Shown: positions 41,025 to 49,391, counted from the first letter of the stretch. The stretch is 64,000 bases of DNA from Haloarchaeobius salinus (GCF_024464185.1 NZ_JANHAU010000006.1:62001-126000), one strand, 5' to 3'. The notes: generated from the sequence alone by a model not told the origin. Translations and numbers: made by a program.

Positions 41025-42731
41025 CTACGACGACTCCTCGCGGCCCGTCAGTGACGCGACGGCCTCGCGTTCACGGGCCGTGGCGACGACCGACCGGATC
41101 GAGGACTCGTCGAGCCGGTACTCCCCGGTCGACTTCTCGCGGGCGACGACGCCCTCGCGCCGTAGCTCGGTGAGCGCGCTCTGGATGCGGTCGCTGCCGG
41201 TGTCGACGAACGTCGCGAGGTCGCTCACCGTCAGCGGAGCCTTCTCGCCGAGCACCGTGACGACCTCCCAGGTGTAGCGCTCGTTGCAGTCCGCCTCCCG
41301 GATGGCCCGCTCGACACGCTCGACGACGGGCTCGGTCTCGACGAGCTCGGTCACGTCGGCGGTCGCGTCGAGCTGTGCCTCGGCCGTCGCCTCGTCGCTC
41401 CGACCGGACCGCCGACGCTGGAGCTGTTCGACGGCCGTCTCGAGGAACGCGATGCGGTCGCGCTGGTCCCGGACGATGTCGGCGTCCACGTCGCCCCCGC
41501 GCAGCGACTCCGCCTCCTCGCGCAGGCTCTCGTTGCGTTTCTCCAGGCGCTCGACCTCGCCCTCCAGCTCGCGCACCCGTCGGCGGAGCTCGTTGCGCTC
41601 GGCCTCGATCTCGGCGTTGGTCTGGTCCTCGTCGTCCGCCTCGGACACGTCGTCGGTCGCCGCATCGCCGGTCGGGAGCGTCGACTGCTCGCCGGGCGTC
41701 TCGATGCCGGTGTTGCCCGCCATCGCGTCGGCCATCTGCTTGGCGGCGTTCGAGATGTCCTTCGCGCGTTCGAGCTCCTCCTCCAGCGTCTCGATGCGCT
41801 GTTCCTTCTTCTCGACCTCGGCCTCCAGCTCGAGGATGCGGCTCTCGCGCCGGGACTTCTCCTCGCTGATCTCCTCCAGGTCGTCGACCAGGGAGTCGCT
41901 GACCGACTTCAGCTCGGGCCGCTCGAAGTCGTCGAGTCCCGGCGTCGCGCCGGCGTCGAACGTGCGCTTGCGCCGGAACTGCACCGTCTCGACCTCCTGT
42001 TCGGCCCAGTCGGACATCATGAACGCCTGTCCCGCGTCGAGGTCGGTGACGCGCGCCTCGTACTCGCTGCCCAGGATGCGTCCGACAACGTTCGTGTCGT
42101 TCTCCCAGGTGAGCCGGTGCCAGACCAGCCAGTTCGCCTGCGTGATGAAGTCCTTCTTCACGTCGGCCGGGCGCTGGCTGATGCCGACGATGCCCAGCCC
42201 GTGCTTGCGCCCGCGCTTGCCGATCTTGATGAGCATCTTCCCCGTCTCGTCCATCCCACCGCCCTCGGGGATGTACTCGTGGACCTCCTCGACGACGAGC
42301 AGGAACGGCTTCTTCAGCTTCTTCTCCTTGGCGAACAGGTGCTTCGCGGTCTCGAGGATGAGCTCGTTCGCCTGCCCCTCGTCGAGATAGCCCGACACGT
42401 CGAGGATGATGGGGACGTTCTCCTCCAGTGCGAGGTTCGCCATCCGCTCGGCGTGCTCGGGCGCGATCTGGATGTCGCACTCCTCGTCCGCACCCGCGTG
42501 CAGCAGCTCGTACTCCTCCTTCAGCCCGTAGTACTCGCCGTCCGTGTCGACGATGAGCAGCGGGAAGCCCGCCTCGAGCAGCTCCTCGGCGATGACGCTC
42601 GCCGAGTTCGACTTCCCCGACCCGGACTTGCCCGTCACGAAGCCACGGCCGGTCAGCAGTTCCACGACGGGTACCTCCACGGCCGTCCCGTCAACCGTCT
42701 CTCCCAGTACGATCTCTTTCGTCTCGCTCAT
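41025..42731 (-). CDS. HerA-like ATPase with coiled coil and C-terminal winged helix
   Basis: A 568-residue ATPase. The RecA-like core (about 1-290) has Walker A FVTGKSGSGKSNSA (34-42 region), Walker B FLLVVEEVHEYIPE and the sensor-like IVGISQRPADV, as in HerA/DUF87 proteins that pump DNA. A long coiled coil (about 280-460; RRESRILELEAEVEKKEQRI, RRRVRELEGEVERLEKRNES) follows, and the last ~90 residues form a winged helix (VVTVLGEKAPLTVSDLATFVDTGSDRIQSALTELRREGVV). Canonical HerA pairs with NurA and Mre11-Rad50; neither gene is nearby. The extra coiled coil and wHTH suggest a DNA-associated motor with its own targeting. The lipoprotein gene upstream, on the same strand, has 57 nt spacing. Confidence 0.88.
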   Translation of the reverse strand: MSETKEIVLGETVDGTAVEVPVVELLTGRGFVTGKSGSGKSNSASVIAEELLEAGFPLLIVDTDGEYYGLKEEYELLHAGADEECDIQIAPEHAERMANLALEENVPIILDVSGYLDEGQANELILETAKHLFAKEKKLKKPFLLVVEEVHEYIPEGGGMDETGKMLIKIGKRGRKHGLGIVGISQRPADVKKDFITQANWLVWHRLTWENDTNVVGRILGSEYEARVTDLDAGQAFMMSDWAEQEVETVQFRRKRTFDAGATPGLDDFERPELKSVSDSLVDDLEEISEEKSRRESRILELEAEVEKKEQRIETLEEELERAKDISNAAKQMADAMAGNTGIETPGEQSTLPTGDAATDDVSEADDEDQTNAEIEAERNELRRRVRELEGEVERLEKRNESLREEAESLRGGDVDADIVRDQRDRIAFLETAVEQLQRRRSGRSDEATAEAQLDATADVTELVETEPVVERVERAIREADCNERYTWEVVTVLGEKAPLTVSDLATFVDTGSDRIQSALTELRREGVVAREKSTGEYRLDESSIRSVVATAREREAVASLTGREESS

Positions 42732-42788
42732 ACCCGTCCTGCGCGGATACTTTCACCCGGGCTACCTGTATCTTTCCGTGGGGGTCGG

Positions 42789-44069
42789 CTACACCTGGTG
42801 GATCTCGGCGCGCTCGCCCTGGTACGCCTCGGGGATGTCGCCGATGCTCCAGCCGGGGTTCGTCGTCTCGATGTAGGCGTAGGTCCGCCCCTCGTGGTGG
42901 TACCTGAACCCCTCGATGTCGGGCCCCCAGATGCCGACACCCATGTGCCCGGGCGGCTGGATGAGCACGGCGTCCTTGTTGAACGCCGGTGCCTCGAGCA
43001 CGGCCGCGAGCAGGATCGCGGTGTCCTCGCAGTCGTTCTGGCCGTCCACCAGGCTCTCCAGCATGAACTTCGTGTAGTCGTCGAAGCCGGCGGTCACGCT
43101 GTCCAGCGCGTACGGGAGCGACTGGACGAAGTCCACCGCGAACTCCACCTTCGCGTGCTCGGTCGTCGCGCCGTTGGACTCGGCCTCCTCGATCAGGAGC
43201 TTCGCGAGTTCGTTCGCCGTCCCGTTGACGAGTTCGACCGTGACGTACTCCGCCCTGGCGCGGCCACGCGACCGACGCCACGCCTGCTCGTGCGCCGACT
43301 TGAACACGAGCATGCTCACCTGCCAGTCACGGCCCGCCGTCCGACCGTCGAGTGTCAGCAGGTACGCCCCCTCGATGGGCGTCCGGCCGTAGCGACTGCC
43401 GTTCGACTCCTCCGGTTCCTCCTGGCTCGGTGCCCGTCGGATCCGCTCCTCGCCGGAGTAGACGACGAACGGGTCCGTCTCCATCACGAACTCCGTCCTG
43501 TCGGGCCCGACCTCGTCGATGTCCGCGTCGCCCGGCAGCAGGAAGACGACGTACTGCAGCCGCTCGTTCCGCGGCGCGGTCGACAGGTCGAAGTCGACCG
43601 TGATGGACTGTCGTCGCTGCGAGCGCTGGAAACGCTCGCTGGTCGCCTCGGCGATGACCTGCTGGCGCGGGTACTCCATCAGCGCGACGTACAGCTTCCC
43701 GACGTCGGAGTTGCCGACGGGCTGGTCGGGGTACACCTCGACCGTCAGCCCGTCGATGCTGTAGGACTTCACGTGGGTCCGGTTCCGCCAGTACTCGTCC
43801 GTCACGGTGAGCTCGCCGCCGTTCGACGGTGACTCCGCCGGGGGAAGCTCCCCCTCGGTCGGTACCGGGGCGCGTTTCAGTGAGACCAGCGGCAGGTCCT
43901 CCACGCGCCGGAGGGAGCTGTCCTGCGGTCGAACGAGGTCACCACGGTTGACCGGGTCGCCCTGCCGCCTGCCCGGGTCGCCGTCAGTCGGCACCTGAAC
44001 CCTGCTGACACACCCTCCGAGAAGGGACGTCGCGCCAGCGCAGGCTCCCAGCAGGTGCCGTCGCTTCAT
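42789..44069 (-). CDS. lipoprotein with transglutaminase-like fold
   Basis: A 426-residue exported protein. The signal MKRRHLLGACAGATSLLGGC combines an RR twin-arginine-type start with a lipobox (LGGC, Cys20), typical of haloarchaeal Tat lipoproteins. A long beta-rich region follows. The C-terminal third resembles a transglutaminase-like cysteine protease core: DGQNDCEDTAILLAAVL gives a Cys near 347 in the right helix context and GHMGVGIWG gives a histidine near 378. The Asp of a Cys-His-Asp triad may be in YAYIETTNPGWS. Such domains in exported lipoproteins are often peptide-modifying or structural. It precedes the HerA-like gene on the same strand and has a promoter box at 44096-44103. Confidence 0.8.
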   Translation of the reverse strand: MKRRHLLGACAGATSLLGGCVSRVQVPTDGDPGRRQGDPVNRGDLVRPQDSSLRRVEDLPLVSLKRAPVPTEGELPPAESPSNGGELTVTDEYWRNRTHVKSYSIDGLTVEVYPDQPVGNSDVGKLYVALMEYPRQQVIAEATSERFQRSQRRQSITVDFDLSTAPRNERLQYVVFLLPGDADIDEVGPDRTEFVMETDPFVVYSGEERIRRAPSQEEPEESNGSRYGRTPIEGAYLLTLDGRTAGRDWQVSMLVFKSAHEQAWRRSRGRARAEYVTVELVNGTANELAKLLIEEAESNGATTEHAKVEFAVDFVQSLPYALDSVTAGFDDYTKFMLESLVDGQNDCEDTAILLAAVLEAPAFNKDAVLIQPPGHMGVGIWGPDIEGFRYHHEGRTYAYIETTNPGWSIGDIPEAYQGERAEIHQV

Positions 44070-44095
44070 GTTGTCCTGTCGTAACGACCCAGGGG

Positions 44096-44103
44096 TTATA
44101 AAG
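44096..44103 (-). promoter_or_regulatory. TATA box of the lipoprotein/HerA gene pair
   Basis: The reverse strand reads CTTTATAA 27-34 nt before the lipoprotein ATG. GGGGTTA (44092-44098) and TAACCCC (44128-44134) flank the region as an inverted repeat. Confidence 0.6.
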
Positions 44104-44316
44104 CATACTGTTATCTATTCACATAGGTAACCCCGTTATAGCGACGCTACCGACACGAACCGGCCGTTATCTGCCGCATCGGTCAGACAGCCCGACCTGT
44201 CACACTGCCGGCCATCGAACGAGCCGCGGCGTGCTGTCGACGGGCGACGCGTCGAACGACGTGTGTCGGGCGAGCAGACGGTGGAACAGACCGAGGTGAA
44301 TCGCGGTAGACGGGAC

Positions 44317-44557
44317 CTAGCGCTCCGGGGCGGCACCGCCGAACTCGAACGCGGACTCCGACGCCGGGGCCCGTTCGTCGGCGCGCTCGGCCAGTCTCTC
44401 GCCGAGCTCCTCGGCCTCGCGCTCGACCGCGGACGTACCAGCACCGGGGAGCTCCGTGCGGTCGGAGCTTCGAGGGCATCTTCCGAGTCGCGCCCTCATC
44501 CTCAAGCTCCTCGTGGGTGTCCGCGCGGACGGTCACGTACACCCCTTGCTCGAACAC
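44317..44557 (-). pseudogene. short frameshifted gene fragment
   Basis: The reverse strand opens with MFEQGVYVTVRADTHEELED and reads in one frame for about 35 residues. The coding signal then continues in another frame as GAGTSAVEREAEELGERLAE and ends at a TAG at 44317-44319. Both parts have the third-position bias of real haloarchaeal genes, and a one-base shift near 44455 would join them. The first part resembles a stretch I associate with conjugation-type (VirB4/TraC-like) ATPases, but that is only a recollection. It is probably a decayed remnant; a small intact protein from the first frame alone is less likely. Confidence 0.5.
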
Positions 44558-44655
44558 CTTCTACTACAAACACATATATAATTGTATGTTATAGGATATT
44601 TTTAACCAAGGCCAAATATTCACCAAATCCCAGTTCTCTGAAATACAAATCGAGG
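44558..44655. other. A/T-rich patch of about 100 bp
   Basis: The stretch contains long A/T runs such as CACATATATAATTGTATGTT, in sharp contrast to the G+C-rich surroundings. It lies between the gene remnant and a membrane-protein gene. It could be a strong promoter region or the edge of a foreign insertion. Confidence 0.7.
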
Positions 44656-45273
44656 ATGGCTGAAACGTCTTTCTCCGGCAGAAATCTTGATACCGGGTGC
44701 GGCCCAGTTACGGACGAGTTCCACGTGGGCGAACTGATACCACTCGTCGTCGCCGAGAACCTCCCCTGGTGGCTCGGTGCCCCCCTCGCACAGCTCCTGT
44801 TGCTGCTAGGGGGCATCGCCATCGAGAAGACCTACGTCAACCGTGTGACGCCGTTCACCGGTTCGATGGCGGTGTTCGTCCACGTGCTCGTCTCCGGGGA
44901 GTCCTCCATCTGGACCGGGCTCTATCTGGATCTGGGGCTGCTCCTCGGCCTGTTCGGTGTCTGGGCCTACGCGGAGAACATCGTCGTCAACAGACCGGAG
45001 TTCAAACTCCTGGCGTACTTCGCCTACGCCCCGCTGACGGTGATACTCGTCGTGCTCTTGCCGAGCTGGCTGCTGTTCCCCGCGATCATCGTCGGGGCGG
45101 TGGTGAACTTCAAGCTCGTCGAGGAGCTAGCGCCCGCGAAGCCGTACTACTTCGGCCATCCTGACGAGGAGCGCGACGAGGGTGGAGCCGACGTGGGCGA
45201 CATCATCACCGCCGTCAAGGAGCGCGTACACGACCTCCAGGAGACCGTCGAGGCCCAGCGCGAGGCGAGCTAG
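44656..45273 (+). CDS. multi-helix membrane protein of unknown function
   Basis: A 205-residue integral membrane protein starting at an ATG preceded by GAGG. Four hydrophobic segments are evident (PWWLGAPLAQLLLLLGGIAI, TGSMAVFVHVLVSGE, WTGLYLDLGLLLGLFGVWAY, LLAYFAYAPLTVILVVLLPS with FPAIIVGAVVNFKLV). The last ~60 residues are soluble and end with a helix (IITAVKERVHDLQETVEAQR). I do not recognise the family. The upstream A/T-rich patch and gene fragment suggest it belongs to an accessory region. Convergent with the BtrH-like gene, only 4 nt apart or overlapping. Confidence 0.7.
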   Translation: MAETSFSGRNLDTGCGPVTDEFHVGELIPLVVAENLPWWLGAPLAQLLLLLGGIAIEKTYVNRVTPFTGSMAVFVHVLVSGESSIWTGLYLDLGLLLGLFGVWAYAENIVVNRPEFKLLAYFAYAPLTVILVVLLPSWLLFPAIIVGAVVNFKLVEELAPAKPYYFGHPDEERDEGGADVGDIITAVKERVHDLQETVEAQREAS

Positions 45274-46268
45274 AGCCTGTCCAGCAGGCGTTCGTACAGT
45301 GCTTCCTCGCGGTCCGTGACCGCGAGCACCGCCTCGCTCGCGTCGTCGTATGCCTGCTGGCTCTCCGCGGGGTCGTCCGCGAGGCCGGCCTGCTTCAGGT
45401 GCCCGGCGACGGTTCCCCAGTCGTCGTCGATACCGTGGACCTCGGCGACGACCTCGTCGTCCACCGCGTCGAGTTCGGGCTGGATCTCGTCGATGAAGGG
45501 CGCGAAGAGACCGCGGAACGCGCTCCCGCCGGTCCCGCGCTTCTCGACGTTCTGGTACGCGAAACGGGTGCACCACTCCGCGTCCGGCAGGTCGGGCCAG
45601 TCGGGGAGCGAGCGGCCGAACACACGCATCCCCTCGAGCCCGTTCGTCGCGTCGCCCTTCCAGGTCATCGAACCGGGGTCCAGCATCGCCCGTGCTGTCG
45701 TCCGGAGACCGTCCCGGGCCGCGTCCGCGACCGACCGCGAGGGGTCGTCCATCGCGACCAGCCAGTCGTTCGTCAGCTCGCCGAAGAAGCCGTGTTCGGA
45801 GCCCATCGCAGCACGCAGGTTCTCGAGCGAGAGCCGCTTGAGGTCGTCGTGCTCGCTGTCGGCGAGCGTCACCGACGCCTCGTCGTAGTCGACGGCGACG
45901 ACGACGTGCGGACTGAAGTGGACGTCGGAGTCGTAGTAGGGGAGGTAGAAGATGTCGACGAACAGCAGGACCGGCCGGCCGGCGTCGAGGTGTGCGGTCA
46001 CGTCGTCCCACGCCGCTTCGAAGGACTGGTCCGACTCCCGTTCGACGGTGACGTCCAGGTGCTCGAAGAACGTCGTCTCCAGCCACGGCGTGCGCCCGAC
46101 GAACTGCTTCGACGGTCCCTCCTCGGACTCGATGAAGCTGAAGCCGAGTCCCGCGCCGATACCGAAGCACATCGGCTCGGTGAGCCCCCACCGCCGGTAC
46201 GTCGCCACGTCCGTCAGCGACGTGGAGCCGCAGTGTGCCCCCGCCGCGTGGTCGAATCCGTCCAACAT
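45270..46268 (-). CDS. BtrH-like protein (BtrH N-terminal plus DUF4872 domain)
   Basis: A 332-residue protein. Residues 1-~130 match the BtrH N-terminal domain: GFDHAAGAHCGSTSLTDVATY with the presumed nucleophile Cys13, then GIGAGLGFSFIESEEG. The rest matches DUF4872 (HLDAGRPVLLFVDIFYLPYY, SPHVVVAVDYDEASVTLADS, LSLENLRAAMGSEHG). BtrH of butirosin synthesis transfers an acyl chain from an acyl-carrier protein to an amine; C39-peptidase-like chemistry with Cys and His in the ...SPHVVVAVDYD segment is expected. No polyketide or NRPS genes are nearby, so the acyl donor is unclear. It is divergent from a lactonase-like gene. Confidence 0.82.
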   Translation of the reverse strand: MLDGFDHAAGAHCGSTSLTDVATYRRWGLTEPMCFGIGAGLGFSFIESEEGPSKQFVGRTPWLETTFFEHLDVTVERESDQSFEAAWDDVTAHLDAGRPVLLFVDIFYLPYYDSDVHFSPHVVVAVDYDEASVTLADSEHDDLKRLSLENLRAAMGSEHGFFGELTNDWLVAMDDPSRSVADAARDGLRTTARAMLDPGSMTWKGDATNGLEGMRVFGRSLPDWPDLPDAEWCTRFAYQNVEKRGTGGSAFRGLFAPFIDEIQPELDAVDDEVVAEVHGIDDDWGTVAGHLKQAGLADDPAESQQAYDDASEAVLAVTDREEALYERLLDRL

Positions 46269-46290
46269 GTCTCGACCGAGGATGCGGGGG

Positions 46291-46298
46291 TAAAAATC
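46291..46298 (-). promoter_or_regulatory. TATA-like box of the BtrH-like gene
   Basis: The reverse strand reads GATTTTTA 23-30 nt before the ATG, in the spacer shared with the divergent MBL gene. Confidence 0.6.
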
Positions 46299-46389
46299 GG
46301 TGCCGGAACGACACGACGCCGGCCGGGGACAGTCGCGGGCGACGCCCGTCGTCCCGAGCTTTGAGGACACTGGCACACCGAGTGAGGCT

Positions 46390-47178
46390 ATGGCCGACAT
46401 CTCGCTCACCCCGGTCCGGCGGGGCCGGCTCGTCGTCGACGAGGGCTACCTGTTCGAGGACGTTGGACTCGGGACGGCGTCGACGCCGGACCCGACCCAC
46501 GAGCGCGTCGCGTGTCCCGTCTACAACGTCGTCGTCGAGCACCCGGACGCGACCGTCCTCTGGGACACGGGCTCGCACCCCGACGCCGCCGACGGTCACT
46601 GGCCGGCAGCGATGTACGACGCGTTCACCCACGAGGGCTGCCGGCCGCTCGACGAGGACCTCGACGCGGCGGGCTACGACCTCGTCGACGTCGACGCCGT
46701 CGTCCAGAGCCACCTCCACCTCGACCACGCCGGCGGCCTGGGAGCGTTCGCGGGCACCGACGTTCCGGTCTACGTCCACCGCGAGGAGTTCGAGTTCGCG
46801 TGCGTCAGCGCGAGGACCGATGCGGGCGACGCCGCGTATCTCGCCGGCGACCTCGACCACGACCTGAACTGGCGGCTCGTCACCGGCGAGCGCTCCGCGC
46901 CCTTCCGCGACGTCGAACTCGTCCACCTGCCGGGGCACTCCCCCGGACTCGTCGGGACGGTGCTCTACCGCGAGTCGGACACCGTGATCCTGGCGGGAGA
47001 CGTGGGGTTCGTGGACGGGAACGTCGACGACCGACGCCCGATGGACGGCTCGCTGCTGTGGAGCAAGCGGGACTGGTTCGACAGCCTGGACCGGCTCGCC
47101 GACCTGCGCCGCCGGCACGACGCGACAGTGGTGACCGGCCACGACCCCGACGCACCCGCCCTGCTCGAATCACTCTGA
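46390..47178 (+). CDS. metallo-beta-lactamase fold hydrolase resembling N-acyl homoserine lactonases
   Basis: A 262-residue dinuclear-zinc hydrolase. The HxHxDH motif is SHLHLDHAGG (H108, H110, D112, H113), with later ligands in LPGHSPGLVG (His near 183), ILAGDVGFVD and VVTGHDP. The order, the 'CPVYNVVVEHP' start and the DTG turn (LWDTGSHPD) are like AiiA-type quorum-quenching lactonases; generic MBL enzymes also share them. It is divergent from the BtrH-like gene, which handles acyl chains, so an acyl-amide or lactone substrate is plausible but unproven. The ATG at 46390 fits the spacer. Confidence 0.85.
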   Translation: MADISLTPVRRGRLVVDEGYLFEDVGLGTASTPDPTHERVACPVYNVVVEHPDATVLWDTGSHPDAADGHWPAAMYDAFTHEGCRPLDEDLDAAGYDLVDVDAVVQSHLHLDHAGGLGAFAGTDVPVYVHREEFEFACVSARTDAGDAAYLAGDLDHDLNWRLVTGERSAPFRDVELVHLPGHSPGLVGTVLYRESDTVILAGDVGFVDGNVDDRRPMDGSLLWSKRDWFDSLDRLADLRRRHDATVVTGHDPDAPALLESL

Positions 47179-47238
47179 GCCCACCGTCCAGACCACCGGC
47201 TCCCAATCGCTTTTCCCGACGCCCGCAAATCCCGTGGT

Positions 47239-48399
47239 ATGGCAGGCCCAACCGAGCGCGTGCAGGCGGTCGAGCGGTCGAGCATCAGGGTGATGTTCGA
47301 CCTCGCAGAGCGACACGACGGCGACCTCGTCAGGCTGGAGGTCGGTGAACCAGACTTCGACACGCCGGCGCACGTCATCGACGCGGCCGCCGAGGCCGCA
47401 CGCGCCGGGCAGTCCCACTACACCGCCAACGCCGGCCTCCCCGAGTGCCGGCGCGCTATCGCCGATACGATGCGCGAGCGCTACGACGTCGACCACGACC
47501 CCGGGGAGGTCTGTGTCACCGTCGGCGGCATGGAGGCGCTCCTCCTCGCCGTCCTCGCCACCGTCGGCCCGGGCGAGGAGCTCGTCGTCCCGGGCCCCAC
47601 CTGGCCGAACTACGAGACACAGGCCACCCTCGCCGACGGCGAGTTCGTGGAGGTGCCGATGGCCGCAGAGGATGGCTACGCGCTCGACGCCGACCGGGTC
47701 ATCGACGCGATGACCGAGGAGACCGCCGCGGTCGTCCTGACCACGCCGTCGAACCCGACCGGGCGCGTGTTCGATCCCGCCGAGTGCCGCGCCGTCGTCG
47801 AGGCCGCCGCCGAACACGACGCCTACGTCGTCGCCGACGAGGTGTACCTCGGGCTGACCTACGACGGCGACCCGACGGGCATCGCGGCCCACACCGGCCA
47901 CCCGGACCACGTCCTCACCGTCGGCTCCTGCTCGAAGACCTACGCGATGACGGGCTGGCGGCTCGGCTGGCTCGCCGGCGATTCGCACATCATCGACGAG
48001 ATAGTGAAGGTCCACGAGTCCACGACGGCCTGCGCCTCGACCATCGCCCAGCACGCCGCCATCGCCGCCCTCACCGGTCCGCAGGACCCCGTCGAGGAGA
48101 TGTACGACGCGTTCGAGTCGCGTCGCGACCTCGTCGTCGACCGCATCGACGCCATCGACGGGCTCACCGCCCCCCGGCCCGAGGGCGCGTTCTACGCCTT
48201 CCTCGACCCCGGCGTCGAGGACGACCTCGACCTGGCGAAGTTCCTCCTGCGCGAGCACGGCGTCGTCCTCGCGCCCGGCAGCGGCTTCGGCGACACCGGC
48301 GAGGGACACCTGCGGCTCTCCTTCGCCAACTCCGAGGAACGCCTCCACGAGGGCTTCGACCGGCTGGAGGCCGGGCTGCGCGCGTACCGGAACCGGTAG
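47239..48399 (+). CDS. PLP-dependent class I/II aminotransferase
   Basis: A 386-residue aminotransferase of the aspartate-aminotransferase superfamily. The pyridoxal-phosphate lysine is K233 in GSCSKTYAMTGWRLGW; other anchors are GGMEALLLAVLA, PTWPNYE, PSNPTGRVF and DEVYLGLTYDG, and the substrate-carboxyl Arg near the end in HLRLSFA. It is complete and of family length. Substrate not decided; members next to no biosynthetic partner often act on aspartate, alanine or aromatic amino acids. The downstream 263-nt stretch contains three hairpins. Confidence 0.93.
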   Translation: MAGPTERVQAVERSSIRVMFDLAERHDGDLVRLEVGEPDFDTPAHVIDAAAEAARAGQSHYTANAGLPECRRAIADTMRERYDVDHDPGEVCVTVGGMEALLLAVLATVGPGEELVVPGPTWPNYETQATLADGEFVEVPMAAEDGYALDADRVIDAMTEETAAVVLTTPSNPTGRVFDPAECRAVVEAAAEHDAYVVADEVYLGLTYDGDPTGIAAHTGHPDHVLTVGSCSKTYAMTGWRLGWLAGDSHIIDEIVKVHESTTACASTIAQHAAIAALTGPQDPVEEMYDAFESRRDLVVDRIDAIDGLTAPRPEGAFYAFLDPGVEDDLDLAKFLLREHGVVLAPGSGFGDTGEGHLRLSFANSEERLHEGFDRLEAGLRAYRNR

Positions 48400-48662
48400 A
48401 CGGACTGGATTTTCACAGCCGGTTGCTGTGGCGCGCGGGGTCCCCGTGAGCGAGCCTGCGAGCGAACGGGGGCTCGTCGGACCGCAGGTCCGATGGTGGG
48501 ACTGAAAGGGGCGAGGCGGTCGGCGAACCCTGGCGACGTGAACACCGCAGGCACGAGGAGCACAACGAGCCACGGGAGCCGAGCGCCTCGGGGCTTTCGG
48601 GCCGATGCTGTCCCCAGCAATTCCCACGACCCGACACCCAGACCTCCGCACTCCACGAAACT
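48400..48662. ncRNA. structured gene-free stretch with three consecutive hairpins
   Basis: Between the aminotransferase and a convergent SDR gene lie 263 nt with no credible protein frame. Three stems follow each other: CACAGC/GCTGTG (48414-48430), CCCCGT/ACGGGG around about 18 nt (starting near 48442), and TCGGACC/GGTCCGA with a 3-nt loop (48477-48493). Then comes GATGGTGGGACTGAAAGGGG, a sequence I recall seeing repeatedly between genes in other haloarchaeal genomes. It may be a dispersed repeat, an mRNA 3' end or a small RNA. No Shine-Dalgarno or start is associated with it. Confidence 0.45.
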
Positions 48663-49391
48663 TCAGCCCATCCGTTCGCCACCGTTCACGTTCAGCGTCT
48701 CCCCGGTCACGAACGTCGCATCACGAAGGTACGCCGCCGCCTCCGCGATGTCCTCGGGCTGCCCGAAGTGGCCGACGGGAATCCCGGCCATCTCCTCGGC
48801 CTTCTCCTCCGGGGAGCGGTCGGCGGTCATGTCCGTCTCGATGTGGCCGGGCGCGATGGCGTTGACCCGGATGTCGGGCGCGAAGTCGCCGGCGTGACTC
48901 CGCGTCAACGAGATGAGCGCACCCTTCGACGCTGCGTAGTGGCACTCGATGGGCGCGCCGGTGTGGGCGAGGATGGAGGAGACGTTCGTCACGGAGGGGT
49001 CGTCGTCGGACGTCTCCAGAGACGACAGGGCGGCCTTCGTGACGTTGAACGCGGAGTTGACGTTCACGTCCATGATGCGGTCGAAGTCGGCGGGCGAGAG
49101 CGATTCGGTGTAGACGTGCTGGTCGATGCCGGCGTTGTTGACGACGTGGTCGACGCCGCCGAACGCGTCGGCCGCGGTCTCGACGAGCCGTTCGGCCGCA
49201 TCTGGCTCCGAGACGTCCGCGCCGACGACGACGGCGTCCTGCCCGTGTTCCCGGACGCGGTCAGCCACCTCGTTGGCGGCGTCCTCGCTGGAGTGGTAGT
49301 TCACCGCGACGTCGTAGCCGTCGCTGGCGAAGCGGAGCGCGATTGCACGGCCGAGGCCACGGGACGAACCGGTGACGACTGCTGCTGGCAT
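48663..49391 (-). CDS. short-chain dehydrogenase/reductase (FabG-like)
   Basis: A 242-residue SDR. The NAD(P) motif TGSSRGLGRAIALRFASDG starts at residue 7, NNAG is in VDHVVNNAGID, the catalytic Ser is in VTNVSSILAHT and the Tyr-Lys pair in CHYAASKGALISL. C-terminal PGHIETDMTADRSPEEKAEEM and ETLNVNGGERMG are typical of 3-ketoacyl-ACP reductase-like enzymes. Its real substrate may be a 3-oxoacyl-CoA (PHA synthesis) or a sugar/steroid. The gene is convergent with the aminotransferase across the structured spacer. Confidence 0.93.
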   Translation of the reverse strand: MPAAVVTGSSRGLGRAIALRFASDGYDVAVNYHSSEDAANEVADRVREHGQDAVVVGADVSEPDAAERLVETAADAFGGVDHVVNNAGIDQHVYTESLSPADFDRIMDVNVNSAFNVTKAALSSLETSDDDPSVTNVSSILAHTGAPIECHYAASKGALISLTRSHAGDFAPDIRVNAIAPGHIETDMTADRSPEEKAEEMAGIPVGHFGQPEDIAEAAAYLRDATFVTGETLNVNGGERMG

